64,000 nucleotides of DNA, taken from G965204755 sp965243415. GTDB lineage: Bacteria > Acidobacteriota > Vicinamibacteria > Marinacidobacterales > Marinacidobacteraceae. Made by a program: the position numbers and the translations under genes. The stretch covers positions 1,922,001 through 1,986,000 of the forward strand of contig OZ251549.1 of assembly GCA_965243415.1 (NCBI GenBank), written 5' to 3'. Below, piece by piece: positions 51,101-59,211 of this stretch. Each line of letters starts with the position of its first letter. Position 1 is the first letter of the stretch. The notes under the pieces are model-generated. The model saw only the letters and a list, made by a program, of their open reading frames with translations, did not search any database and was not told where the DNA came from.

Positions 51101-52147
51101 GCCACCCTCATCCCCGGCCTCATCGAGATGCACACCCACCCGATGGGCGCCGCCTTCGGGAACCGCTTCGGCCGGGCGCACCTGGTCTACGGCATCACCT
51201 CGGTGCGGATCACCGCCGCCGCGCCCTACCGCGCCGTCGCCGAACGGGAAGCCATCCTCGCCGGCCGCCGGGTCGGCCCGCGCCTGTTCCTCACCGGCGC
51301 CACCCTCGACGGCAGCCGCATCTACTACCCCGGCTCCGCCCCCGCCGGCGGCGGGGTCGCCATGGACGCCGCCTTCCGCCAGACCGAGGAACTCGACTAC
51401 GACCTGCTGAAGACCTATGTCCGCCTCGACGACGCCTCGCAGCGGGAAGCGATCCGCCGCGCCCACCGCCGCGGCGTCTTCGTCACCTCCCACGAGATCT
51501 ACCCGGCGGTCCGCTACGGCGTGGACGGCCTCGAGCACCTCAAGGGCACCTCGCGCCGCGGCTTCTCCCCGAAGATCACCGACCTCGGCCGTTCCTACGG
51601 CGATGTCCGGGCGCTCCTCTCCCGCTCCGGCGTCTTCTTCACCCCCACCCTGCTCATCTACGGCGGCTGGGACCTGGCCCTGGCCCGGGAACCGGCCCTG
51701 CTCGAGCGCGACCGGCGCATCCACGCCCTGCCGCCCTGGCTGGCGGCCCGGCTCATCGAGCCGCCCGAGCAGACCGGCGACCCGGAGTCACGCCGGGCCC
51801 TGATGCGCCCGATGTGGGACACGGTGGCGGCGGTGGAGGCGGCCGGCGGGCGGATCGTGGGCGGCACCGACACCCCGATCGTCCCCTACGGGCTGGGCCT
51901 CATCCTGGAGCTGGAGCAACTCGCCGAAGCCGGGCTGGGCACCGCCGGCGCGCTCCGCACCGCCACCACGGCGGCCGCCGAAGCGCTGGGCCTCTCCGGC
52001 GAACTGGGAGTCATCGCGCCGGGGGCGGTCGCCGACCTGGTGCTGCTCGACGGGGACCCGCTGGAAGACCCGCGGAACCTGCGCCGGGTGCGGGCGGTCC
52101 TCTCGAACGGCCGCCTGGCCACCCTCGACCAACTCCTCTCGCGGTAG
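48191..52147 (+). CDS. Secreted TolB-like propeller plus amidohydrolase
   Basis: A very long protein of up to 1319 residues. The start is unresolved: the GTG at 48191 is used, but the apparent signal peptide (ALLTTLLVPAALSAPA) lies at 48505-48555, and no ATG or GTG is in frame just before it. A linker of about 120 residues made of Ala/Ser/Thr/Pro repeats follows. Residues at 48920-50900 form WD40-like (PD40) blades, each with a PDG turn (SPDGATLVFD, HPDGSRVVFQSYRSGTWDLW, SPDGTRIAFASDRGGTYDLW). The C-terminal part is an amidohydrolase: IPGLIEMHTHPMG, VTSHEIYPA, DGLEHLKG and IVGGTDTPIVPYG carry metal ligands. Such proteins are periplasmic peptidase-like hydrolases of unknown substrate. Confidence 0.85.
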   Translation: MTPAPGGSARAGRCFPASPAAGSAETPRPGKFPTGARSANAPEARHRPPRRTGGRAPGAPLRARRARRSRGRAGRRPVSPRWNRSTDGGRPLPTAPSFAAATGALLTTLLVPAALSAPAIPTASVPASPTATAPASATASLPSSAAISPSSSAAATAPASATASPPAPASAAATATAPASATATAPASATVSPPANATTSASSATATARATPTASPPSSATATAPSSPTASPPSAAQPEESDAIPVRVTEGTNFAVAASPDGATLVFDLQGTLWRLPAAGGEAEPLTDGLGDDRLPDFHPDGSRVVFQSYRSGTWDLWALTLPPETPDTAPEAAPDPAPPTDFPAPERLTDSAGDDREPAWSPDGTRIAFASDRGGTYDLWLLTVATGELRQLTTALGNESEPAWTPDGAALVYVAVPEGEADGALHHLTLDPPGTPPVPIPGTAGKVSAPAPAPDGRRVAFRRLHYEGLTLMGSRFDLGTASDLALVPLPPPGEPASDPAAADPAENTPAPELRLLDNAGDDLFPFRPQWADADTLLYTADGALRRLAVPETPTDPTEPDPADATTATAPETIPFTAELTVRRPPRRRARLRTEADEPLPVRGVIRPSLSPDGKTLLYAALGDLWTLPLDTGDAPQAPRPLTRDTWEDTDPLWAPDGRSVLFASDRRGSMDLWEKRLDSAPGAGLTQLTSRLGAETAPALSPDGRRLAYLDEAGNLRLTTRDPDRAPTPTTTAAPTPIPDDQILYLGRRGLGMPSWSSDNETIALAALTPFSSRFREGHNRIALVSATTGEARLLDAPAASVGTRDADGPVFSPDGRALAFALDGGLSVLPVDPQGVPEGEPRRLFTGPADFLSWAPDGRSLLALSGARLLRIPTDAAAPTEPATPTEPAANAAPEEIRLRHTFTVPPPAGRLLLTGVRVLAPEGDRLLPDREVLIEAGRIVSVTETPAETAETDAPFDEDLRVLHLPGATLIPGLIEMHTHPMGAAFGNRFGRAHLVYGITSVRITAAAPYRAVAEREAILAGRRVGPRLFLTGATLDGSRIYYPGSAPAGGGVAMDAAFRQTEELDYDLLKTYVRLDDASQREAIRRAHRRGVFVTSHEIYPAVRYGVDGLEHLKGTSRRGFSPKITDLGRSYGDVRALLSRSGVFFTPTLLIYGGWDLALAREPALLERDRRIHALPPWLAARLIEPPEQTGDPESRRALMRPMWDTVAAVEAAGGRIVGGTDTPIVPYGLGLILELEQLAEAGLGTAGALRTATTAAAEALGLSGELGVIAPGAVADLVLLDGDPLEDPRNLRRVRAVLSNGRLATLDQLLSR
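48541..48900 (+). repeat. Degenerate repeats encoding Ala/Ser/Thr linker
   Basis: Variants of CGCCGGCGAGCGCGACCGC recur over a dozen times at 24-30 bp spacing, encoding APASATA-type peptides. The repeats keep the frame and link the signal peptide to the propeller. Confidence 0.7.
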
Positions 52148-52192
52148 TCGCCGGGGATCGCCGCCGGAAATGGCCTCCCTCCCCCGAAACGG

Positions 52193-52225
52193 CGTTTTTT
52201 TCGCGCCGGCATATGGCATACTCGC
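52193..52225 (+). promoter_or_regulatory. Possible promoter of the HU gene
   Basis: A T-run (GTTTTTTT at 52193-52200) is followed by CATATGGCATACT. CATACT could be a -10, giving a 5' untranslated region of about 95 nt. The T-run could equally be the terminator tail of the preceding gene. Confidence 0.35.
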
Positions 52226-52324
52226 TCCCGTCGGCGCGGCCCCTCCCGACGGGCCGCGTCCTCGTCGCCGAGCGACCGCCGGGAACATCCACCGGAACCG
52301 AACCAAAGAGGAAAGGAGCCCTCG

Positions 52325-52603
52325 ATGACCAAGTCGGAACTCATTCAGCGCATGGCAGACGCCGCCGAGATCAACCGCCGCCAGGCCTCCGACTGCCTGG
52401 ACGAACTGCGCCAGGCTGCCGTGGACGAACTGCGCGGAGGTGAGGCCTTCGTCCTCCCCGGCGTGGCCAAGTTCACGGTCGTGCACCGGGAGGCGCGCAC
52501 CGGCCGCAATGTCCGCACCGGGGAGTCGATCGAGATCCCGGCGCGGGATGTCGTCCGCTGCAAGATCTCCCGGCCCTTCCAGGCGGACTGCTGCGAGGAC
52601 TGA
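52325..52603 (+). CDS. HU/IHF-family DNA-binding protein
   Basis: A 92-residue histone-like protein of normal HU length. It has MTKSELIQRMADAAEINRRQ, the helical dimer part, then GEAFVLPGVAKFTVVHREAR, TGRNVRTGESIEIPARDVVR. The GRNxxTGE element at the tip of the DNA-binding arm reads GRNVRTGE; the usual Pro that intercalates is not in the common GRNP position. The C-terminus ends DCCED, unusual for HU. A strong ribosome site (AAAGGAG) precedes the ATG. It bends and compacts DNA as a dimer. A hairpin follows immediately. Confidence 0.93.
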   Translation: MTKSELIQRMADAAEINRRQASDCLDELRQAAVDELRGGEAFVLPGVAKFTVVHREARTGRNVRTGESIEIPARDVVRCKISRPFQADCCED

Positions 52604-52609
52604 CGGCCT

Positions 52610-52635
52610 CCGCCGGCCCGGTCGGGCCGGCGGTT
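52610..52635 (+). terminator. Hairpin after the HU gene
   Basis: A perfect 10-bp stem, CCGCCGGCCC with GGGCCGGCGG, around the loop GGTC, starts 7 bases after the HU stop. It is followed by TTCCCCC, so the U-tract is poor. It still is the most stable simple stem-loop noticed behind a gene here. Confidence 0.5.
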
Positions 52636-52754
52636 CCCCCGGCGGTCGGGCTGACGGTCGAAACGCCGTTCCGGTCGTAGGTCGGTCGGGCCACCGGGCG
52701 GGCGCGGGGTCTCCCGCCGCCTCCCGGGTCCCGGCGCCTGCCACCGGCGTTTCT

Positions 52755-54494
52755 GTGTACGCCGCCGGCGATTCTTCGCCCGCCGCCGGCGGTTCCGCAT
52801 TCGCGGCCGGTTCCGGAGCAGTCGGCGCCTCCGGCCCGTCCCGGTCCCCCGGAAGTCCCCGGCGGGATTCCTCCCCGGGCGCCCCCCCGGCGTCCGCCCC
52901 CCGCGGCGACCGGCCCCCGGCCCTCGCCCCCGGCTACCCGGAAGCCGACCTCGAGAACTACCGGGACGAAGTCGCCCTCTGGCGCTCGGTGCCCATGGAA
53001 CTGGTGCGGCGCTTCCGCTTCGTGCCCCTCCGGGAGGACGGCGAACGCCTGGCCGTCGCCGTGGCGCCCCCGGTGCGCGAGGAGGAGACCGACCGCCTGG
53101 AGTGGCTCCTCTCCCGCCCGCTGACGGTCCACACCGCGGACGCCGCCGCGATCGCCGCGATCATCGAGCGGAACACGAACTCCAGCTTCCTGCTCGACCG
53201 CGCCTCCGAAGACCTCCGCATCGAGCGCCTCGCCGGCGAGGGCCCCGGCGCCGGCCCCCCGGTGATCTCCCTGGAGTCCCTCGACCAGCCGAGCGGCGGC
53301 AGCCCGGTGGTGCGCCTCGTGGACTCGCTGCTGGTGAACGCCCTGGAGCGCCGCGCCACCGACATCCACATCGAGACCCGCGCCGAAGAAGTGGTCCTGA
53401 AGTACCGGGTGGACGGCGTCCTCTACCCGGCGATGGAGGCGGTGAGTTCGGCCTTCCACGCCACCATCGCCGCCCGGCTGAAGGTGATGGCGGAACTCGA
53501 TGTGGCCGAGCGCCGGGTGCCCCAGGACGGCCGGTTCCGGGCGCAGGTGCCGGGGGCCGCCGGCGAGCCCCCGCGCACGGTGGACTTCCGGGTCTCGGTG
53601 ATGCCCAGCGTCCACGGCGAGGATGTGGTCATCCGGGTGCTCGACAAGCGCAGCCTCGGCGCCCGGCTCAAGGAACTCACCCTGGACGCCCTGGGTTTCG
53701 CCGGGCGCGAACTGGAAGTCATCCGCGAGCACACCCGCCGTCCCTTCGGGATGTTCCTGGTCACCGGCCCCACCGGCAGCGGCAAGACCACGACCCTCTA
53801 CGCGGCGCTCTCCGAGATCGCCTCCTCCGAGGCCAAGATGGTCTCCATCGAGGACCCGGTGGAGTACGAGATCGCCGGCGTCACCCAGGTGCCGGTGAAC
53901 GAGAAGAAGGGCCTGACCTTCGCCCGCGGGTTGCGTTCCATCCTCCGCCACGACCCGGACACCATCATGGTCGGTGAAGTGCGCGACCCGGAGACCGCCT
54001 CCATCGCGGTGCAGGCGGCCCTCACCGGACACCTGGTGCTCACCACGGTGCACGCGAACCACGCCTTCGATGTCATCGGGCGGTTCCTCCACATGGGTTC
54101 CGACCCGCACAACTTCGTCTCCGCGCTCCACTGCATCGCCGCCCAGCGCCTGCTGCGGCTGCTGTGTCCGGAATGCCGCCGGCCGGAGGCGCCGACTGTC
54201 GCCGAACGGGAGACCCTGGCCCGGTCCGGCTTCTCCCCGGAGGCGCTGTACCGCCCCGCCGGCTGCCGGAAGTGCGAGGGCCACGGTTTCCGCGGCCGCA
54301 CCGCGGTGAGCGAGGTGCTGCCGCTGAGCCCCGCGGTGCGGGAGATGATCCTGGCCCGCCGCGGCGGCCCGCAGATCCGGGAGCAGGCGGAGCGGGAAGG
54401 CATGACCTCGCTGCGCACGAACGCCCTGGCCGCGGTGGCCGCCGGCCGCACCACCCTGGCCGAAGCGAACCGCGTCACCTCCCGCGACTTCTGA
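52755..54494 (+). CDS. GspE/PilB-type secretion or pilus assembly ATPase
   Basis: A 579-residue ATPase from the GTG at 52755; the first 55 residues are a low-complexity Ala/Gly/Pro region, so the true start may differ. The N2 domain is YRDEVALWRSVPMELVRRFR. The core has LLVNALERRATDIHIETRAE, LKYRVDGVLYPAMEAV, Walker A VTGPTGSGKTTTLYAALSE (about 338), the Asp box SIEDPVEYEI, Walker B TIMVGEVRDPETASIAVQAA and the His box LVLTTVHANHAF. A zinc site is formed by CPEC (about 472) and CRKC (about 505). Such hexamers drive type II secretion or type IV pili. No other pilus gene is adjacent, so which machine it serves is unclear. Confidence 0.92.
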   Translation: MYAAGDSSPAAGGSAFAAGSGAVGASGPSRSPGSPRRDSSPGAPPASAPRGDRPPALAPGYPEADLENYRDEVALWRSVPMELVRRFRFVPLREDGERLAVAVAPPVREEETDRLEWLLSRPLTVHTADAAAIAAIIERNTNSSFLLDRASEDLRIERLAGEGPGAGPPVISLESLDQPSGGSPVVRLVDSLLVNALERRATDIHIETRAEEVVLKYRVDGVLYPAMEAVSSAFHATIAARLKVMAELDVAERRVPQDGRFRAQVPGAAGEPPRTVDFRVSVMPSVHGEDVVIRVLDKRSLGARLKELTLDALGFAGRELEVIREHTRRPFGMFLVTGPTGSGKTTTLYAALSEIASSEAKMVSIEDPVEYEIAGVTQVPVNEKKGLTFARGLRSILRHDPDTIMVGEVRDPETASIAVQAALTGHLVLTTVHANHAFDVIGRFLHMGSDPHNFVSALHCIAAQRLLRLLCPECRRPEAPTVAERETLARSGFSPEALYRPAGCRKCEGHGFRGRTAVSEVLPLSPAVREMILARRGGPQIREQAEREGMTSLRTNALAAVAAGRTTLAEANRVTSRDF

Positions 54495-55480
54495 CCCGCC
54501 GGTCCCGGATGACTACCCCCGGTCGAGCCGAGGGCGCCCGGTTCCGGGGAGCCGGCCCCTCGCCCGCCGCCCTCCGACTCCCGCGCCGGGGACGACGATG
54601 ACCGACCCCGACCCGCGGCACTCCACGACCCTCGCCCGGTATCGCCCGCTGAGCCCGAAGCAGAACGACACCGGCGACCGCGCTCCCCGGCTCCGCTCCC
54701 GTCGCGAAGGAGAAGCCGTCGTTTCCCGGCCCGCACCGATTCCCCGGTCCCCGAGGTCGCGGCGCTCCGCCCCCCGATGGCCGATCCCGCCGCAGCGATG
54801 ACCGACCCCGCCGCAGCGATGGCCGATCCCGCCGCAGCGATGGCCGATCCCGCCGCAGCGATGGCCGATCCCGCCGCAGCGATGGCCGACCCCGCCGGCG
54901 AAACCGGCGATCCGGCGGCCGCGGAAACCCCGGTCGGGTCGTTTCTGCCGACAGCGCCGCCGGTCCCGACCACCGCGCCGAAGCGACTCCGGTGTCGGGG
55001 CGGGCGCGGCCGGTCGACGAATCCCGGATCGCCCGACCCGGCCCCGGCGAGGGCCGGCCGTCCGGGAAACCCCCGGCGCCATCCGTCCCGCTTCCCCCCG
55101 GCCGCGGCAACGACGGATCGCTCCCGGTCGTATCCCGTCGTATCCCGCCGCCTCCCGTCGCGGGGCCGGTCCGGCGCGGCGGCGGCGGCGGCGAACCGGG
55201 CTTCCGATCTTCGGCGACGGGCAGGGGCGCCGGCCGATGACCGCTCCGGGACGGGTGGCGCGCGGCCGGTCGGCCCGGGTCCCCGGCGACTCCCGCACCG
55301 ATCCCGCGGGCGGGAACGGCGCCTCGCCGGTGGCGGGAACCCCGTTCGCGGCGAAACCCCCCACCGCCGGGAAACCCCCCGCTGCCGCGAAGCCTCGTGC
55401 CGCCGGGAAACCTCCCCTGCCGCCGCGAAATCCCAGGCTGCGGCGAAACCCCAGGTCGCGGCGAAGTCCCCGGCGACTCC
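54495..55480 (+). pseudogene. Non-coding region with duplicated copies of the pyrK 5' end
   Basis: No intact gene. From 54882 the sequence MADPAGETGDPAAAETPVGS then LPTAPPVPTT matches the first 35 residues of PyrK (MTDPAGENGASPAAE then LPTAPPVPTT) before losing frame. A second copy of the start region occurs at 55281-55345 (CCCCGGCGACTCC with GATCCCGCGGGCGGGAACGG), equivalent to 55469-55530. The stretch 55345-55470 is a repetitive GCGAA/CCGGGAAACC region. Another MTDPDP start-like copy is at 54598. Confidence 0.65.
54777..54902 (+). repeat. Six tandem 21-bp repeats
   Basis: The unit ATGGCCGATCCCGCCGCAGC(G) starts at 54777, 54798, 54819, 54840, 54861 and 54882. Units differ by one or two bases (unit 2 has ATGACCGACCC). 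Each encodes MADPAAA. The last unit runs into the pyrK-like sequence, so the array grew from the first codons of a pyrK copy. Confidence 0.85.
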
Positions 55481-56407
55481 ATGACCGATCCCGCGGGTGA
55501 GAACGGCGCCTCGCCGGCGGCGGAACCCCGCGCGGTGGCGGGTCTGCCCACCGCGCCGCCGGTCCCGACCACCCGGCGCGACCTCCGCGTCCGCCTCCTC
55601 CGCCGCGACCGCCTCTCCCGCGACGCCCACCTGCTCCACTTCGCGCCGGCCGAAGGGGCAGGGAACGACGACGGGAACGAGGCGGTTGCGCCGACGCCCG
55701 CCCCCGGCCAGTTCACGATGATCCGCCTGGCCGGCGCCGGACTGCTGCGCCGCCCCTACTCCTACTGCGACCGCGCCCCCGACGGCAGCGCCTTCACCCT
55801 GCTGGTCAAGGAGTTCGGCGCCGGCAGCCGCGCCCTCGCCGCCCTCGAACCCGGCGGCGAAGCGGACTCCCTCGGCCCGCTGGGCACCGTCTTCCTCCCG
55901 CCCCCGCCGGCGGAGACCCCGGTCATCGTCGCCGGCGGCGTCGGCATCGCCCCCTTCGTCCTCTTCTGCCGCCGCCTCCGGGAGACCGGCCGCCGGGCGC
56001 TGGTCCTCCTCGGCGGCCGCACCGGGGAGGATCTCTACCTCCGCGAGACCTTCGCCGCCTTCGGGATGGAGGTCCGCTGCGCCACCGAGGACGGCAGCGT
56101 CGGCCGGCGCGGTTTCGTCACCGACCTGCTCGACCGGGCGCTCGCCGACGCCGGCGCCCCGGCGCTTTTCTCCTGCGGCCCCACCGGGATGCTCCTCCGG
56201 GTGGCCGAGACCGGGCGCGTGGCCGGCGTCCCCCACCAGGTCTCCATCGAACGCCGCATGGGCTGCGGCATGGGCTGCTGTCTGGGCTGCGTGGTCTGGG
56301 CGGCCCCGGACGCCGAATCCCCGCCGGAGTACCTCCGCAGTTGCACCGAAGGCCCGGTCTTCGACGCCTCCCGCATCGCCTGGGAGCGCGACCCCCACCC
56401 GCTGTGA
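55481..56407 (+). CDS. pyrK: Dihydroorotate dehydrogenase electron-transfer subunit PyrK
   Basis: A 308-residue flavoprotein. After a 40-residue low-complexity N-terminus come the ferredoxin-reductase motifs: FTMIRLAGAGLLRRPYSYCD (RPYS for FAD), GPLGTVFLPP, and VIVAGGVGIAPFVLFCRRLR for NAD. The C-terminal iron-sulphur region has CGMGCCLGCVVWA and, further on, YLRSCTEGPVFDASRI. PyrK carries electrons from dihydroorotate oxidation by PyrD to NAD. The ATG at 55481 begins MTDPAGENG, a sequence copied upstream. The stop overlaps a GTGA that begins the 80-bp repeat array leading to pyrD. Confidence 0.93.
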   Translation: MTDPAGENGASPAAEPRAVAGLPTAPPVPTTRRDLRVRLLRRDRLSRDAHLLHFAPAEGAGNDDGNEAVAPTPAPGQFTMIRLAGAGLLRRPYSYCDRAPDGSAFTLLVKEFGAGSRALAALEPGGEADSLGPLGTVFLPPPPAETPVIVAGGVGIAPFVLFCRRLRETGRRALVLLGGRTGEDLYLRETFAAFGMEVRCATEDGSVGRRGFVTDLLDRALADAGAPALFSCGPTGMLLRVAETGRVAGVPHQVSIERRMGCGMGCCLGCVVWAAPDAESPPEYLRSCTEGPVFDASRIAWERDPHPL

Positions 56408-57133
56408 CTCCCTCCCGCGGTTCCGAGACCCCCGCCGCCGCCCGCACCGACCCGCCTCGTCCGGAACCGCGCCCCGCACCTCTCGTGATCCCTCTCGCGC
56501 CGAGGACCCCGCCGAATCCGCGCCCGCCGCCCCGCCTGGTCCGGAACCGCGCCCCGCACCTCCCGTGATCCCTCTCGCGCCGAGGACCCCGCCGAGTCCG
56601 CGCCCGCCGCCCCGTATCGTCCGGAACTGCGCCCCGCACCCCCCGTGATCCCTCTCGCGCCGAGGACCCCGCCGAGTCCGCGCCCGCCGCCCCGTATCGT
56701 CCGGAACCGCGCCCCGCACCCCCCGTGATCCCTCCCGCGCCGAGGACCCCGCCGAGTCCGCGCCCGCCGACCGGTACCGTCCGGAACCGCGCCCCGCACC
56801 TCCCGTGATCCCTCTCGCGCCGAGGACCCCGCCGAGTCCGCGCCCGCCGCCCCGCATCGTCCGGAACTGCGCCCCGCACCTCCCGTGATCCCTCTCGCGC
56901 GGAGGACCCCGCCGAGTCCGCGCCCGCACCGACCCGCCTCGTCCGGAACCGCGCCCCGCACCTCCCGTGATCCCTCTCGCGCCGAGGACCCCGCCGAGTC
57001 CGCGCCTGCCGCCCCGCATCGTCCGGAACCGTGCCCCGCACCCCCCGTGATCCCTCTCGCGCCGAGGACCCCGCCGAGTCCGCGCCCGCCGACCCGCCTC
57101 GTCCGGAATCGCAACCCGCACCTGCCGTGACCC
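56404..57133 (+). repeat. 80-bp tandem array between pyrK and pyrD
   Basis: GTGA(T/C)CCCTC-type unit starts lie at 56404 (variant), 56485, 56565, 56645, 56725, 56805, 56885, 56967, 57047 and 57127. Most intervals are 80 bp, with one of 82. A typical unit contains CGCGCCGAGGACCCCGCCGA and TCCGGAACCGCGCCCCGCAC. Eighty is not a multiple of three, so no frame crosses the array cleanly. The last unit start is the GTG of pyrD. The array therefore reiterates the start region of pyrD. Confidence 0.88.
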
Positions 57134-58146
57134 CCCCGGACCCCGCCACTCCCCCGCCCGGCAACGGCAACCCGGCGGCGCCGCCCGACCGCCCTGCCGC
57201 CCCTTCGCCCCATTCCACCCCCGACCTCTCGGTGGAAGTCGCCGGGCTGCGCCTCCCCACCCCGCTCATCGCCGCCAGCGGCACCTTCGGCTACGGCGAC
57301 GAGTACCGCGAAGTCGCCGACTACGCCGCCATCGGCGCCATTGCGGCGAAGGGCCTCTACCTGGAACCGCGCCCCGGCTGCCCGCCGCCCCGCATCTGGG
57401 AAACCCCTTCGGGGATGCTGAACGCCATCGGCCTCCAGGAAGTCGGCCTCCGCGAATTCCTCATCGAGAAACTCCCCGCGGTGCGCGCCACCGGCAAGGT
57501 GCTCATCGCCAACATCTGCGGCAGTTCCCTCGCCGAATACGCCGAACTCGCCTACCGCCTGAACGACGCGATGGGGGTCTCGGCGATCGAGATCAACATC
57601 TCCTGCCCGAATGTGGCCGAAGGCGGCATCGAGTTCGGCTGCGACCCGGATCTCGCCGCCCGCGCCACCGAGGTGGTGCGCGAGGGAACCAGCCTCCCGG
57701 TGATCCCCAAGTTGAGTCCCGGCGCGGCGGACCTGGGCGCGGTGGCCCGGCGCGTCCGCGACGCCGGCGCCGACGCGGTCTCCCTCATCAACACCATCCC
57801 GGCGCTGGCGGTGGACCCGGAGACCCGCCGCCCGCGCCTGGCGAACGTGGTCGGCGGCCTCTCCGGCCCGGCCATCCGCCCCATCGCGGTGCGCATGGTC
57901 TGGGAAGTCTCCCGGGCGGCGCCGGACCTCCCGGTGATCGGCATGGGCGGCATCACCGGCGCCGCCGATGTGGTCGAGTTCTTCCTCGCCGGCGCCTCCG
58001 CGGTCCAGATCGGCACCATGAACTTCGTGGACCCGGGCATCTGGCGCCGCACCCTCGACGACCTGGGCGACTACTGCCGCCGCCACCGCGTCGCCGCCCT
58101 CTCCGACCTCACCGGCGCCCTCGACCTCTCCGCCCACCCCCGCTGA
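57127..58146 (+). CDS. pyrD: Dihydroorotate dehydrogenase, class 1B, PyrD
   Basis: A 339-residue enzyme of pyrimidine synthesis that oxidises dihydroorotate to orotate with FMN and, through PyrK, NAD. Family blocks: LPTPLIAASGTFGYGDEY, GLYLEPRPGCPPPRIWETPS, GMLNAIGLQEVGL, EINISCPNVAEGG with the class 1B catalytic Cys, LPVIPKLSP, SLINTIPALAVD, GGLSGPAIRPIAVRMVWEVS and IGMGGITGAADVVEFFLAGA. The GTG at 57127 ends the 80-bp array; the first 35 residues are a Pro-rich extension. The frame upstream of 57127 belongs to the array. It lies between pyrK and pyrF. Confidence 0.94.
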   Translation: MTPPDPATPPPGNGNPAAPPDRPAAPSPHSTPDLSVEVAGLRLPTPLIAASGTFGYGDEYREVADYAAIGAIAAKGLYLEPRPGCPPPRIWETPSGMLNAIGLQEVGLREFLIEKLPAVRATGKVLIANICGSSLAEYAELAYRLNDAMGVSAIEINISCPNVAEGGIEFGCDPDLAARATEVVREGTSLPVIPKLSPGAADLGAVARRVRDAGADAVSLINTIPALAVDPETRRPRLANVVGGLSGPAIRPIAVRMVWEVSRAAPDLPVIGMGGITGAADVVEFFLAGASAVQIGTMNFVDPGIWRRTLDDLGDYCRRHRVAALSDLTGALDLSAHPR

Positions 58147-58235
58147 CCGCCGCTCCGCGACCGGGAATCCCCCGCCTCCGTCCTCCCTCCTCGACTCCGA
58201 CCCCGCCCCCGACCGAGTTCCCCCGGACCGACTCC

Positions 58236-59021
58236 ATGACCCCACCGCCTTCGCCTGATCCCGCGCCGTCGCCGGCCGCCGCGCGCCCCGCCTGGACCGC
58301 GCCGCCGGGCGCCGGGAAACTGGTGGTGGCGGTGGACACCGGGAGCCTCGACGACGCGCTCCGGCTGCGCGACCGCCTGGTCGGCGCCGCCGAGTACTTC
58401 AAGATCGGCAAGGAACTCTTCACCGCCGCCGGCCCGGAAGCGGTCACCGCCTTCGCCGGAGCCGGCCGGGTGTTCCTCGACCTGAAGTTCCACGACATCC
58501 CCGCCACCGTCGCCGGGGCGGTGCGCTCCGCGGTCCGGCTCGGCGCGAGCATCGTGGATGTCCACGCTTCCGGCGGGCGGCCCATGCTCGAAGCGGCGGC
58601 CGGCGCGGCCGCGGAGACACCTTCCCACTCCCGCTCCCTGCTCCTCGCCGTCACCGTCCTCACCCACTTCGACCGGGAGCGGGCCGCCGAAGTCTTCCCC
58701 GGCCTCCCGATCGCCGAACAGGTGCTCCGCCTGGCCCGCCTCGCCGCCCGGAGCGGTCTCGACGGCGCGGTCGCTTCCGCCGAGGAAGCCGCGGCGCTCC
58801 GGGAATCCCTCGGCGACGACTTCGTCCTCCTGGTCCCCGGCGTCCGCCCCGCCTGGGCCGCGGCCACCCACGACCAGCGCCGGGTCGCCACCCCGGCGGA
58901 AGCCGCCCGCCGCGGCGCGAACTACCTGGTCGTCGGCCGCGCGATCACCAGGAGTTCCGACCCCCGCGCCGCCGCCCTCCGCCTCCGGGAAGAAGTCGCT
59001 GCCGCCGGCGGCTCCGCCTGA
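58236..59021 (+). CDS. pyrF: Orotidine 5'-phosphate decarboxylase PyrF
   Basis: A 261-residue enzyme that makes UMP from OMP. It has a Pro/Ala-rich N-terminus of 25 residues, then LVVAVDTGSLDDALRL, EYFKIGKELFTAAGP, the catalytic block VFLDLKFHDIPATVAGAVRS (Asp-Lys-Asp), VDVHASGGRPMLEAA, VTVLTHFD, LLVPGVRP and ANYLVVGRAITRSSDP. The ATG at 58236 lies 89 bp after pyrD. Together pyrK-pyrD-pyrF form a rightward pyrimidine operon. Confidence 0.94.
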   Translation: MTPPPSPDPAPSPAAARPAWTAPPGAGKLVVAVDTGSLDDALRLRDRLVGAAEYFKIGKELFTAAGPEAVTAFAGAGRVFLDLKFHDIPATVAGAVRSAVRLGASIVDVHASGGRPMLEAAAGAAAETPSHSRSLLLAVTVLTHFDRERAAEVFPGLPIAEQVLRLARLAARSGLDGAVASAEEAAALRESLGDDFVLLVPGVRPAWAAATHDQRRVATPAEAARRGANYLVVGRAITRSSDPRAAALRLREEVAAAGGSA

Positions 59022-59140
59022 GGCGCCGCGCGGGGAATCCCCGGACCCCGCGGCGGCCGGGTACGGTTCCGCGCCGTTCCCCTCCGGTTCCGGCCGGGGG
59101 GTTTCGCTCGTTCCTCCCCGGGTTCGTTCCCGTTTCGTCG

Positions 59141-59168
59141 TTGACGCGATGCGGAAACATCCGATAAC
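59141..59168 (+). promoter_or_regulatory. Sigma-70-type promoter of pal
   Basis: TTGACG at 59141-59146 and GATAAC at 59163-59168 are separated by 16 bp, the best -35/-10 pair seen in the window. The predicted transcript begins near 59175, about 37 nt before the pal GTG. Confidence 0.7.
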
Positions 59169-59211
59169 CTTGTTTCGTACTTTGCAATTTTCTCCGCCCC
59201 GGAGGTCTCTG

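Noticed and set aside
46169..52147. A single 1992-residue rightward open frame
   Set aside because: Its first 670 codons run antisense to a serine hydrolase and a methyltransferase with clear motifs. Only the part from about 48191 shows signal, propeller and amidohydrolase domains.
53798..57121. A 1107-residue leftward frame with ARGITGGAGRGSG-type repeats
   Set aside because: It is the reverse of GspE, pyrK and the 80-bp array. The peptide repeats come from that array; no start or domain is supported.
56404..57133. 80-bp array as a CRISPR
   Set aside because: Units are near-identical along their full length; there are no unique spacers and no cas genes.
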